Made by a program: the position numbers and the translations under genes. Below, in pieces: positions 11,591-22,647 of a DNA stretch of 64,000 bases. The stretch covers positions 434,832-498,831 of the forward strand of contig MEHQ01002061.1 in the NCBI GenBank assembly GCA_008828725.1. Direction: 5' to 3'. The stretch comes from Saccharina japonica (lineage: Eukaryota; Sar; Phaeophyceae; Laminariales; Laminariaceae). Under the pieces are notes generated by a model, which ran no database searches, was not told where the DNA came from, and worked only from the letters and a program-made list of their open reading frames with translations. Each line of letters begins with the position of its first letter. The first letter of the stretch is position 1.

Positions 11591-12628
11591 GACACGGCAC
11601 ATTATCGGTGCTCTAATAAGAAATCAGGACACTGGCCCAGGCATTTTCTAAAGGGGATGTTCCACAGTAACTTGACGATAACCAATTCAGCATTTACTGT
11701 TTCCCCGGAAATCTCAGGCTGAGTTTCTTGTGGGGCTCTTTCTTATGGTATGCATTATATATCTTAGAAAAACACCAGCCGGTACGCAGAGCGCACTTCG
11801 CAAGATTGTTGTTTCTTTCTTGCTCTCTGCTACCACAACTCGCAGGATTGCCATCGCTCAAGGTGACACTAATTTAGAGGCTCGGCGACAGGAAGTCGCG
11901 GCGGAAAGAGAGGCACGCACCGGCCTGACGTTCTTTTGTCTCGGGTCGGGCTAACCGCATCGTCATCAATCACCAACCCGATGACAGCTGGCGTGTTGTT
12001 TTTCATGCCATTTTTCGGTTTGCTCGCAGTGCAATTGTGCGATTTCCGATTTCCCTTTTTTTTCTGATTCCTTGTTATTTTGTTTCGCCCCCAGTTCCAG
12101 GTATTGGAATTGTTGTCCTTGTGACCACGGACCACGGACTCCTATGAGTATTTACGACGCATCGTAGATTAGTTTTTTTTTCTAACAACACCAACAACTA
12201 TCGCCCACCATCCACCAACTGACACAAGTTGACGGCAGCTACAAATATCGTACTGCTCGATTTCCCAGCGACAGCTTATACTACAGGTAGGTTAGTTGAC
12301 CAAAGGCAAAGAACACCGTCTTACCAAGATACTTGCAGGAAAGACGCAACCACGACAACGTAAAGGCGCGAGACACGACGACGCACACAGCACATGTTCT
12401 CACCGAGAAGGGAATGGTGCTGTTCGAGTCACCATCCACCGAGCCAGCTCTTGGTGCTAGGCAGGAGAGGTGTTCGGCCGAAAGCGCAATCCGACGATCT
12501 CCTGCCGTCCCGTCGAAGTGAAGCCGCTGGCCGACCCACCCGCAGCCAAACCGTTCTTCTTCCCAGCCTTGTGGTTCTTGCAGGACCTTTTACGCCTCCT
12601 GATGTTCGGGGTAGCCGGTGTTCAGGTG

Positions 12629-12670
12629 CTATGGGCTATGACCCCCCCCCAAAAGGGTCATAGCCCATAG
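12629..12670. repeat. Perfect 16-bp hairpin
   Basis: CTATGGGCTATGACCC at 12629-12644 is exactly repeated in inverse at 12655-12670, around a 10-base loop of six C and four A. Confidence 0.95.
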
Positions 12671-12774
12671 TTCAAGTGCCTCAAGAGGTTAGTCGGCGAT
12701 TGGTCGTATTTCACCTCCGCCCGAACGAGCCCCCCCTGCTCCCAGCACAGCTTGCAACTTGCATATATTATTTG

Positions 12775-13137
12775 CAAGCTCACTTGAAGGGCGTTTATAA
12801 GAATGTCCAGTGCTATGTAGGCGGTGGCACCCTGCGACTTGGACTTCCGCATCTCGCTCTCCAGACGTGCATGCTTCGCCTCCTGCTATGTCAGCTTCAG
12901 CCGCTTCTCAATCTCTGCGCGAGTGGGAACAGGCACCGCCTCGGTGCCAGCCGACTCCGCCAAGGGCTCGGATCCAGCAGCGACGCCACCAAGATCGGAA
13001 AATCCCCTGCTACTAGTGGCCGAGATGCCTCCCTCCATCGTCCTCGCAGTTTTCCTTCCTCCCCCTCTCGCTCTTCGTTCTCTCTCTTCCCCTCTTCGTG
13101 CAGCGCACATGATTGTATGAACAATTTTGAATTTTGA
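12775..13137 (-). pseudogene. Basic/coiled-coil ORF remnant, possible hAT N-terminal part
   Basis: The minus frame reads MEGGISATSSRGFSDLGG... through RAEIEKRLKLT, meets TAG at 12886-12888, and continues in the same frame as QEAKHARLESEMRKSKSQG to ALDILINALQ. The continuity across the stop suggests a decayed gene. Orientation and position fit an upstream piece of the hAT element at 9781-11590, but no recognised domain proves this. Confidence 0.4.
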
Positions 13138-13528
13138 TGGGTTTCCATTGTGTTGTGAGGCGTTTTTGTGGGACGTACGTACGACGTGCGTTGTCAAAGT
13201 ACTGGCATCCTCAACTAGGCCGCCAGGAGAGGCTGCCAGAAGGGATGTGGTGGTGCTGTCAGTAGAGCCTGATCCATAATTTCAGCCCTAAAGTAATCGG
13301 TGCTAGTCGACTGCTGCTGTGGCTGTGTGCTGCTGTTCGCTGTTCGTTCTGCGGAAAATAATTTCTGCGGCATGTTAGGTTTCGTTTCGGGAAAACAAAT
13401 CCCCGCACAAAATAAATCGTGAGTCACGCGACATGAGACCCGCAGGAACACGTAGTGTGATACACGTGCCCATTGCCTGTGCCCAAGCGAGACGTGTGTG
13501 AGTGCCCATCAACACTACCTTGCCCAGC
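13138..13528. other. Region 5' of the methyltransferase
   Basis: No repeat or exon is recognised. It should include the promoter and 5' UTR of the methyltransferase gene, but no core promoter element is evident. Confidence 0.3.
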
Positions 13529-16500
13529 ATGCTTCGAACCACCTGTGTAGTGCTGCTGGCGGTACGACGCTCCGCAGCCTTCTCTCCTAACCTGTCCAGC
13601 GTCTTCGCGGTTGGTGACATGGGGAACAGGGCGGGGAACATGGCCACTGCAACCCGGCCTTCGACTGCGTTGTTCTCCGCGTCAGGGTGAGAGACAGCAT
13701 CGTCCTGCATCACGCCATAGCACCACGCACACCTGGTACTGCTGTACCCCGTATTGAGAGGGAGGGTGTCCAATTGCTGTGTTGAGTTCTGCTGGCTCCT
13801 ATGGCGTGGGGTGCTCTTATCGTTGCCGCACCGTAGCCGTCATGCTGCCGAATGGGGACTTTCCTTTGCCAGTACGTACGTAGGTAAGGTGCTGGAAGAC
13901 AAGTGGAGGTGGATGATGGGCCTCGCCAAAGCTGGAGCACCCAGGGGTGTAGAAGGTTGAACGGACTCAAGCCAATCCTGCGTCTTTCTCACCGACGCAC
14001 TCTGTCCATATCTCTGTTGCACCGGTGTTGGTGAGTTGCTTCCCACGAAGCGTGTGCGTACGTAAGTGTAGTCGTAGGGCTATTAGGAACTCAGGTCATA
14101 CCATCCAGTAACCTTCAATCATTCCTCATCCACCACCACGCCGACTGCTGGTGCTGGTAAGCCAGCCGACCTTACGGGTATATATGAGATACTGACTACC
14201 AGGTGAGTAGATAACCTGCTGCTGTTGGAAGCTCGAACCCCAAATGCCCTCGCGACTTACACCACCCCACGCCTTAAGACAACTCAGCTTTGGTCCATGT
14301 ACTCGTAGCGGTAACATCGCTCATACCTAACATGACACACCATACCCGTCCTTAGACATGTGGTGCCATCGGTACCTCGCAAGCGAATTGACCTTGCTGT
14401 AGTATACCGGGTTGACACTGGTTGCTGGACATCATGGTAGGTATTGCTGGATATTACGGCGTATAATACGTACGGTGTAGGTCGTTTGCTTGGCGCGTGC
14501 CTGCAACTTGAGAGCACATTCAAACCACACAGGCATTGGTTCGCATGTGGCATGTCTTGGTGTTCGCATACGATGCTTTTCCTGCTGTTTATGTGTGTGT
14601 GTTCTTCACGTTAAACTTTCCTTTCTACCTAGGGTTAGGGTTAGGGGTGTGGCCACGCGACTTTTACCACTGCTGTGTGTGTTCTTCACATTAAACCCTC
14701 CTTTCTACCCGTCGGCATCCAGCACACTTAGTGTCCGTGCCGATTCTTCATCCTAAAGAGGTACCAGTTATAGAGTATGACGATGTTCCTGCTGGTGTCC
14801 CACTTTCGTGTAAAAAATGATACCAGGTACCTGGTACATACATCTTACCTGGCATCTCTTTATCACAAGTGCGTTTCGCATTGAGCTGTGCACACCCAGT
14901 GCGCAGAGAGCAAGCGGTGTGTATAAAGCTCCAAGATATATATGACTTCAGGTATTAATAGTAATGATATGCTACCAGTCATTACTCGTACGACATATTT
15001 CAAGTTATCAATACGTACACCGCAGCATGAAAATCCCTCTCTTATCTCCTATCTGGTGACAGGTATCTTGCTACTGGTTCACGGCCCACGTTCGCTATGC
15101 ACTACTGTAACAACTCGTGAATCTTTTATATACGTACGGCTTTTTTTGCGGCTGGCAGGAAGGTGTCGGCAGAGGAGGTCTTGAAGGCCCCAAAGTGGCC
15201 CGAGAAGTGGCCCTTCTACGATGACGACTTCAACCGCATGGACGAAACCAGCGATGGCGACTTCTACTCGCAGCCCAGGCTTGTCTACCACATCGGTGAG
15301 CTTTGTTTACACACTCCAGACGAGCCCGCCCCCCTTGCATCATAAAAAAAAATCGAAAGACACACCAACGTTCTATAGCAGCGACGCTTGAATTGCCGGG
15401 AGTTCAACACCAACACGGAACCTGCTTATCTTGCTACGTACTGCGCTGCACTTGAACGTGTATATGACTCTAATTCCAAGTATTATGTCTCGATAACGGG
15501 GGTATAGTCTTAAAGGGGAAGGGTTATGTTAACACTATTGACGGCCACAGCTTGTGTTCTGGTTGAATTCAGCGACTGCCATACACCGTAAATCAAGTTT
15601 GAATGTTCGCACGAGATACGTATCAGCCCCAGAAGACAGAGCGAAGGCGGGTAGGGTGCTTCGACACTAGAACGTGACCCCGATAGATCCCAGAAGGTAC
15701 TCATTAATGTGATGATCGCAATCATACCAATAGCAGCAGCAGCGGTAGTAGTTGGGTGATACGAGTGAGAAGTCACCCTCAAATGTCCGAACGGGATTAT
15801 ATCGCACAGGACCTCGGTTATAATGTTATCATATAATGTATGTCAGCGGGTTCAAACACCAGCCCGACAGACCGGGGGCGAACCTCATCCGTTCGCCGAA
15901 CTCTCTTCACTGCTTCGCGGATCAAGGCCGACGGCAGAGTTATCATCCAATCGACGATAGCATGGGTTGCATCTGTACGACAGCAGCAGTAACTGTTGTT
16001 TTACGTTGTTGCTAACCATTTTTGTCCGAGTCTCGTTTTTGTACTACATACACCTATATGTACTACCAGACGCCAGTTATGAGTTCGCTATTCTACAGTC
16101 GTAAACTTGTTTGATGTAAGCTGCTGTACGCGTCTTTTTTCAAACCGCGTGTCATTAGATTTCCTTTTTTTTATTGTGGTTGCCGCTTTTCGTCGTTGAT
16201 CAGACGATGCCGCCGTGAAGGCTTTGACGAAGTACTACTCGAAGGCGCTGCCGAAGGGGGCGGATGTTCTGGACATCTGCTCGTCGTGGGTGAGCCACTT
16301 CCCCAAGGATTGGCAGCACGGCAAGCGGACAGGGTAAGTTTTGACATCGAAGAGTGTAGCTGCGTGGAAGAAGGAGGGAGGGAGGGAGAGAGGGAAGGAG
16401 AGAGGGAAAGAGGGGGGGGGGGGGGGTGGCTCGCACAGCGCTGGAGGTAAGCCTCCCCCTACTTTGTAAAGCATGTTGCCCCAAGATGCTGCCCCCAACA

Positions 16501-19500
16501 ATACACTCGTACGGATGGTATTGAGCGAGGGCATCCCGGCCATTCATCTTTCTGGCATTGATTGGCGGTGAAGATGCCTTCGCGGTAAGAATAACCCCGG
16601 TGTGCCTCCGTGCTGTTAAAAAACATGGATGTGGTCATGCACCAAGGGTGACAGCTACCCCCTGCATCTACTAACGCCCACCGTACTCTCTCGAAACCCT
16701 TTGGAACGGGACAGGCTGGGCATGAACGAGTACGAGCTGAGCAAGAATGAACAGCTGGAGGAGTACAAGGTGACCGACCTTAACGTAAACGCCAAGTTCC
16801 CCTTCGAGGACAACTCGTTCGATGTCGTCACCTGCGTCGTCTCGGTGAGTCAGGGTGTTGATCAGGGTACGGCCAGACGATGTTCGATTGGTTGGTCATC
16901 TCCTGTGTTGGTTGGGCCGATCAATGGCCGGTAAATTGGGTCAATCAATGGACGGTACGTTCAGCCAATCAATGGGCGGTACGTTGAGCCAATCGATGGA
17001 CATTAACAGGCCGCTCACTTTTTTCCGAGAGACGATCCCTATTATTTTTTGTTTTGTTTCGTCGTGTTTACTACAGACACGATGCGCATGCGCTTAGGGC
17101 CCGTCTTAACGAGCTAATATTATCTGAAAATATTATCTGAAAATAATGAACAGCATTTCGTTTTCAGATAAAAAATGCAGTTGAGCCCAAACGACAGCCA
17201 ACTTAATCTGAAAAAAAACAACGAAAATGCTCGCAAAAACTCGCGGTGCAACTTCTTTTTTTAATACGGAATATTTGAACCGCCACCGCATATGGACTCG
17301 CGGCGAATGCACCCAACGACGCAGCTGAATCCACCCAACTTGCACGCGCGAGGCACCCCTGAGAGCAGGCGGTGCTCGTGGTCCAACCCGCTCCCTCGGG
17401 AAGGTCCTGGAAGTTGTGTTTGGGTCATCGCCGTTTGTCGGCAGACATTGGGCCGCTCTCTGGCACCCCCATCGCTATATACATCGCCACAGCCACCTCC
17501 TGACCCTCTGGTTTCTTGCATAGGCACAGCTTGGTTATACCCTAGCCATATATACTGGCTTTGATGGCGCACAAGCCCTGCAGCAGCCCCACGCACTACT
17601 CCACCCACCGTGCGCTTGCGAACCGGTCATCCTATGTTCCTCTTGGCGATGATATCCCATAATCAGATAACATTGCACCCATTTCAGATGAAATTAAACC
17701 CTGTGGCAATTGAAAAAACGAAAAACAAGAACTGAGTTTTCGGGATCTCTACTGCTATTTTTTTTTCTGTTTGACCAATAAGGCTCGATTGCTCTTCAGT
17801 TCTGCTCTTTGTTTTTATTTTCAGATTATATTTTCACATAATATTCGCTCGTGAAGACGGGCCCTAACGTGCTCCATTGCATGCTCTAAATCTCGATGGG
17901 TGGTATTGCTGTTAGCCATCTGAACCAACCCCTCTACTCCTAGGTCTAACGTGTTTGTTGTTTTTGTGTTCTCGTTCTCGTGATGTATGCTGTTGCATCA
18001 CGCGTTGCTGCAGGTGGATTACCTGAACAAGCCCCTGGAGGTGTTCAACGAGATCCACAGGGTGCTGCGACCAGGCGGCAAGGCCATCATGTCCATGTCC
18101 AACAGGTGACTTCCAGAAACCCATGCCCTCGAAAATACAAATCGCGTTTGCAATACCACAAGCATCGCACGGGAAATACCACAAACGTTACAAGACGTCG
18201 TTGACGACGTGCGACCCCGCCTGCTCTCCGCACTGTTTGGCGATACGGTAGTCTCAGACCGCACGGTCCGGCAGCGAGCAACCCCTTCAGCATTACACCC
18301 ACGGCTTTGGGGACAGTCTGCTTGGAATTATAGTCGGGAACTAGTAATACTTGCTGCGGGAAAAGGGTTTCGCGTCGTTTGTTCCCCCCGGCCTCCGTCC
18401 TTCCTTCCCCGGCACGAGATCGTTGAGCCTGCCCCTGATTTTTCAACTGCCGAAATGCGCGATCGATGGGGAGCTTTAGTTTTGCGACCCGCTACGGTTG
18501 TGATGGAGTACCGCATGCGTTGTGAGAGTGGTCTCTCTCCCTCTCTCCGTAGCAGCAAAGCTGGACTTGGTCTGCATGTTCCGCGAGCTTGGAATACACA
18601 CGATGATATGCATACGCCGCTCTGCCCTGGTCCTCCGGGGCTGGAAGTGGCAATCGTGGATTTTGGGAGACACGCCATTCTGTTGTGGTGGCTGCAGCTC
18701 ACGGTGACGTTTCGTGCACTCCCGCGTCTCAGGTGCTTCCCGACGAAAGCCATCCAGATTTGGAACCAGACGAACGACATGGAGCACATCTTTGTAGTAG
18801 GTCAGTCCCGTCATCGAAACACAAACCTTTTCCGGTGCTGGAGATTGTTTTCTTTGTTTGTAAATAACTGGTACCAACGAATTGGTCCGGTGCTGGATAT
18901 CGTTTATTTGTCTGTAGTAACTGGTACCAGCGAATTGGTGTGCCATGCGTGCATGCGAGAGAGAGAAACTTACCGATAGCGCTGTCTTATAGGTGTAATC
19001 TGTGTGGTCCGACGGTATTGTGCTTCTGCCCGTGGTTACCAAGATGTGTCAATTATGTCTAGAAACCGAACGACTTACTCTTCGCAAGTACTCAAGCGTG
19101 ATGCCGGGGTATCTTCTTCGTTGCCTGCGCGTTTTGACTGCGGACTGGGAAGCCACCCATCAACATTCCCGGTTACTATTAATAGTACAGTATTGATAGT
19201 CACCTACGTGTTTCGGACATGCGCGACATTGCGACACGTCCTTTTCTTATTACATGCCCGCGCGTGTCTGCTCACGCAGTCGGCAATGGCGGGGATTCCA
19301 TCATCTACATTTTACGCTTACTCTCCCCCCTTTCTGTCCGATTGCACCCAGCCTTCATGTCCGGTGGCCGCGCTTGCGAAATCGTAGCAATGGCCAACAC
19401 CCCTTTATACTGCGACCCTTGTTACGCTGCCCCGTGCTGTGCCCCCCACTGCAATTTACAGGGTCATACTTCCACTACGCGGGAGGCTTCGACCCGCCAG

Positions 19501-19574
19501 CGTCGCACGACATATCGCCCAACCCCGGCCGATCTGACCCCATGTACATTGTTGAAGGCCGAAAAAAGGCGTGA
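13529..19574 (+). CDS. Plastid-type SAM-dependent methyltransferase (type 11-like), 7 exons, complete
   Basis: Exons: 13529-13686, 15159-15295, 16204-16333, 16715-16844, 18014-18105, 18733-18800, 19462-19574. All junctions are GT-AG and phases agree (828 nt, 275 aa plus TGA). Exon 1 encodes a signal-like stretch MLRTTCVVLLAVRRSAA followed by FSP, resembling the ASAFAP site of plastid presequences in algae with secondary plastids, then a Ser/Thr/Ala-rich transit-like part. The mature part matches a plant and algal methyltransferase family. It has WPEKWPFYDDDFNRMDE, motif I VLDICSSWVSHFP, DLNVNAKFPFEDNSFDVV, VSVDYLNKPLEVF, HRVLRPGGKAIMSMSNRCF and the C-terminal YFHYAGGFDPP...PNPGRSDPMY. The substrate is unknown. 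Motif I lacks the usual GxGxG, which is characteristic of this family. Introns hold several repeats. Confidence 0.9.
14630..14649 (+). repeat. Short interstitial telomere-like repeat
   Basis: CTAGGGTTAGGGTTAGGGG lies in methyltransferase intron 1. It is the TTAGGG motif, with two full units plus partial ones. Similar CCCTAA runs occur at 1855-1868 and near 30570-30595. Confidence 0.8.
16913..17004 (+). repeat. Tandem repeat, about four 24-25 bp units
   Basis: The unit is approximately GCCAATCAATGGACGGTACGTT. It lies in intron 4 of the methyltransferase gene, just upstream of an AGGGCCCG-ended element. Confidence 0.8.
17094..17866. mobile_element. Element with AGGGCCCGTCTT...AAGACGGGCCCT termini (family G), copy 1
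   Basis: AGGGCCCGTCTTAACGAGC at about 17096 is mirrored by GCTCGTGAAGACGGGCCCT ending at about 17866. The interior is A/T-rich with repeated TTATCTGAAAATA and a TTTTCAGATTAT counterpart near the right end. No transposase ORF is visible, so it is a non-autonomous element within an intron. The ends resemble those at 21446-21664 and 23725-23880. Confidence 0.7.
18831..18940 (+). repeat. Two-copy tandem repeat, about 54 bp
   Basis: Each unit reads TCCGGTGCTGGA(G/T)AT...AACTGGTACCA(A/G)CGAATTGG. It is in the last intron of the methyltransferase gene. Confidence 0.8.
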
Positions 19575-21171
19575 TCGTGCATACGAAGTATATACCAGCA
19601 GCACGTGCACTTTTGATGGGAGCGGTATAAATAGCGTGGCTGGTTGCGTGAGCGCCATTGACTGCGCTACTTCTGTACGACGGACTTCGCCCGCGACTGG
19701 CTGTGGTTATGGAACGCGCCACATACTCCACATGCTATCGGTAAACGCGCGGAATGCTCAGATGCGGTTACGGTCGGACCGGAGGACTCTTTTCGATATT
19801 TACAGCCCCCGACGCGTCGTCCTGCAAAGGCTCAGGCGGGTTATGAGAGCCTATGCTTTCGGTACTCAAGTTTTAGTTGTTCCCTTTGTTTTTATAACGT
19901 TTTTACCACTAGCCGTGATTGTTAGCACGGCTGAGGGGGTGTGCGCTGTCTGTGGGAAAGGTTTTCTGCGAAAACTGTTCGTTTGTCCTGGAGCCCTCCT
20001 ATTCGTTTTCGGACTCCTTATGCTTGGTGCGGCAGTGGGCTGGCTGATAATCAACTACCTGCCCGTACTGTAATTTGTGCGATGGCCCTGACAGCGCTTG
20101 TCCAGCGCTGGACCGGAGCGGGTGGGAGTCAGCTATATTATCGATTTATGTTACTGGATGTGGCTGCCGGTGTGGTAAACGCTGCACCCGGCGGTATCAA
20201 CATCGAATATAATTATTAGTTGGAGAAGCGTTACACCCCCTACTGAGCTTCGACTTCCGCGTCGTATTTGAGTGACTTGCAAAACAAAATAGCTTCGACA
20301 AAGAGTCGCCTAAACATCGCGCAGCTTCAGCGATTCCAGCGCGTACATCACCACCCTCCCTTACAGCTGGGTTAGGGGTTAGCCTCGAAGGTCCTGATGG
20401 TGACGCGTGCTATTTGCCTTCTAGGGGTAGCGCCTAATTGTTCTGGGGCACCTCGCGTGAGTAGCTCCATACCTAACACGATAACCGACTGTGAGAAATG
20501 TATTACTATTAGCTGAGCCCGATACAAAATGAAAAGGACATGCAAATTCAAAATTCAAATCGGGTACACGAAAAAAATAAAGTAATTTCCCGACATGCCA
20601 CTACCCGTTTGCGAGACCCAGGCAGGGGGCGGGGTACACTAAAACAAAGTAAAATACAAACATGAAAAAACTCGCTTTTCGCTAGTTCGTCCATAAATTC
20701 CACCGCACTCTGGTTTTCTTTTTCATGTTGACCCTGGGAAGGAGTGTAGGTCATTTTATCTTGTGTCGAGCACCCTGTGCAGACATCGAATGCAAAGGTG
20801 TATTAGTTGGCTCCTTAGTGAGAAGTGTTTGGGGCTTTTATAAGCACATCCCTTACCATCGGATGGCTCTGACGACACCTCATTCGTTCCCAAATATGAC
20901 GAAGAATACCCTCTTTGGCGTAAGTTGCGAGCGCTTCAATGTTCGCGAAGTATAACACGGAGTTGTTGGTGGGTGCTGCATGAGTTGCTTATGTACGGCA
21001 TGTAGATACAAATTTCGCCTCAGTACAAGAGTTTTGCGTAGCGCATGATAAACTGGGGAGCTGCGTGGCGCCTTGGGAACTGGGTCTCGATGCTTCTACG
21101 TCTTCCGTGGATCAAAGGTCGACACCCTAAAACCACGTGTACCATGATACCGTAGAATCTGTTGTATTGGA

Positions 21172-21375
21172 AGACGCGTGCTATACACGATTGAGGTGCA
21201 CCATGTTTTTGCCTTTGGAGGGTGGCCACTTAAGGAGCTCCATACCTCACCCCATTTTTTTTTTTTGGAGGCGAAACAAGGTGCTACCTGACGAACATTC
21301 CCATGGCTTAGGTATACTCTAAGAAATGTTGCAACACACTCTTGAAAGGCCCACGAGTTTGGATCAACCCACATT
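21172..21375 (+). mobile_element. Diverged MITE (family M)
   Basis: It starts GACGCGTGCTATACACGATTGAGGTGCACCATG and shares CACTTAAGGAGCTCCATACCTCACC and TAGGTATACTCT with the family M copies at 32904-33151 and 43258-43502. The right end is eroded. Confidence 0.55.
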
Positions 21376-21445
21376 CAGAACTGAAAAACCTTACGTATCC
21401 CGCACTAATTCCAAGTATTTTGTCCCCAAAAACGGGGGACCGGTT

Positions 21446-21664
21446 CTTAAGGGCCCATATTAACGAGTACAAAATAAATTCAATTTGGAAAAAAAAGAAT
21501 TAAAATACGCTTTTCATTGGTCAACGCACGCACCAGCACCAAATATTATGCCCCAAGATCCTAATCTTTGGTGCTGGTGCGTGTGTTGACCAATGAAAAG
21601 CGGATTTGATTTTTTTTTTTCAAATTTAATTTTTTTTCTTTCTTCGTTAGAACGGGCCCTAAGG
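21446..21664. mobile_element. Hairpin MITE with GGGCCC termini (family G), copy 2
   Basis: The ends are AAGGGCCCATATTAACGAG and CTTCGTTAGAACGGGCCCT. Inside is a strong inverted repeat, CGCTTTTCATTGGTCAACGC...GCACCAGCACCAAA, mirrored by TTTGGTGCTGGTGCGTGTGT...TGACCAATGAAAAGCG, around a ~23-base centre (TATTATGCCCCAAGATCC...). Confidence 0.8.
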
Positions 21665-22647
21665 GGTTAATCAGCCTTGAATAGATAATTCAAAAAAACG
21701 TTTCAGCCAAAAAAAGGTGTTCCATATACTCCTATCGTAGCATGCGTCGGAATTACTGTATGTAGTACATTGATGATTGCGGCGAAGAGGGAACGGCAGC
21801 TCGCGCGCACGCCCTTCAAGAACGCAGTAGTGTTGTTGCCGGTTTTGATAGATGAGCTGAATAGCCTATCTCTCTCAGCAGCCGCGACGGACAGCATTGA
21901 CTTTTGCGGCCTTGCGCGAACCAAGCTACGGTACACGGTTTAGTTCACTCGTTTTAAATCCTCTCGCGTTCCGTGCCATTGCTGTCGTGACACATCTCCC
22001 GGTCCGTGCCATTGCTGGGGCAGCCAAGCTCCTTGGAGGTACAACATACCGTTCGGCGAATAAACAATCGTCTGCATTAATTATATCACATGCGGTGCTA
22101 TGAGCGTTACACAGCGAGAGCGAAGAGGGACCATGCTGTCCTTTTCCAAACTCCGTTGTTTGGAGTCCTTTTGGCCTTGTGCGCCGGCGGTTTCGCAGGC
22201 GTCGACCTTCTCTGGGCGATTCCTCTGCTCTCCCCTGTAGCTTGAGAGCTACGACCTACAAACAACAGCTCACAACAAAATCCACACGATAGGCGTGCCA
22301 GCTACGACATGCAGCCGGTAGCCCGTCATGCCACCAGACTAAAGGGCACAGCATGTCTCAGATGTAGGGTTCTAGCTAGACTGCACGCTCTCACTAATCC
22401 AGCAGTCTTCGGTGCGCAATGCACCCCCACAACACCGGCCGTCCTTTTCGCAACACCACATGTACACGCCTGAGGCTTCCTCTCGGCACACCGTAGGGGA
22501 GGCATATACAAAAAATCACGAAGCGTGCAGCGGGGGCGGCGCCATCCTGTCTGGCAACGATGACGAGAGCTGCAATAGTAAACATTAGTTGGAACACGAC
22601 TCATTTGCGGAGGAGATGGCAACTTGAACGCTTTCTCGAGAACTATC

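Larger units (their letters stand above)
19575..22647. other. Region between the convergent methyltransferase and RRP8 genes
   Basis: This should hold both 3' UTRs. A frame that overlaps the last methyltransferase exon in another phase stays open to 20073 and ends in two hydrophobic stretches, but no start or homologue supports it. A MITE-like copy lies at 21172-21375 and a GGGCCC-ended element at 21446-21664. The rest is unassigned. Confidence 0.35.
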
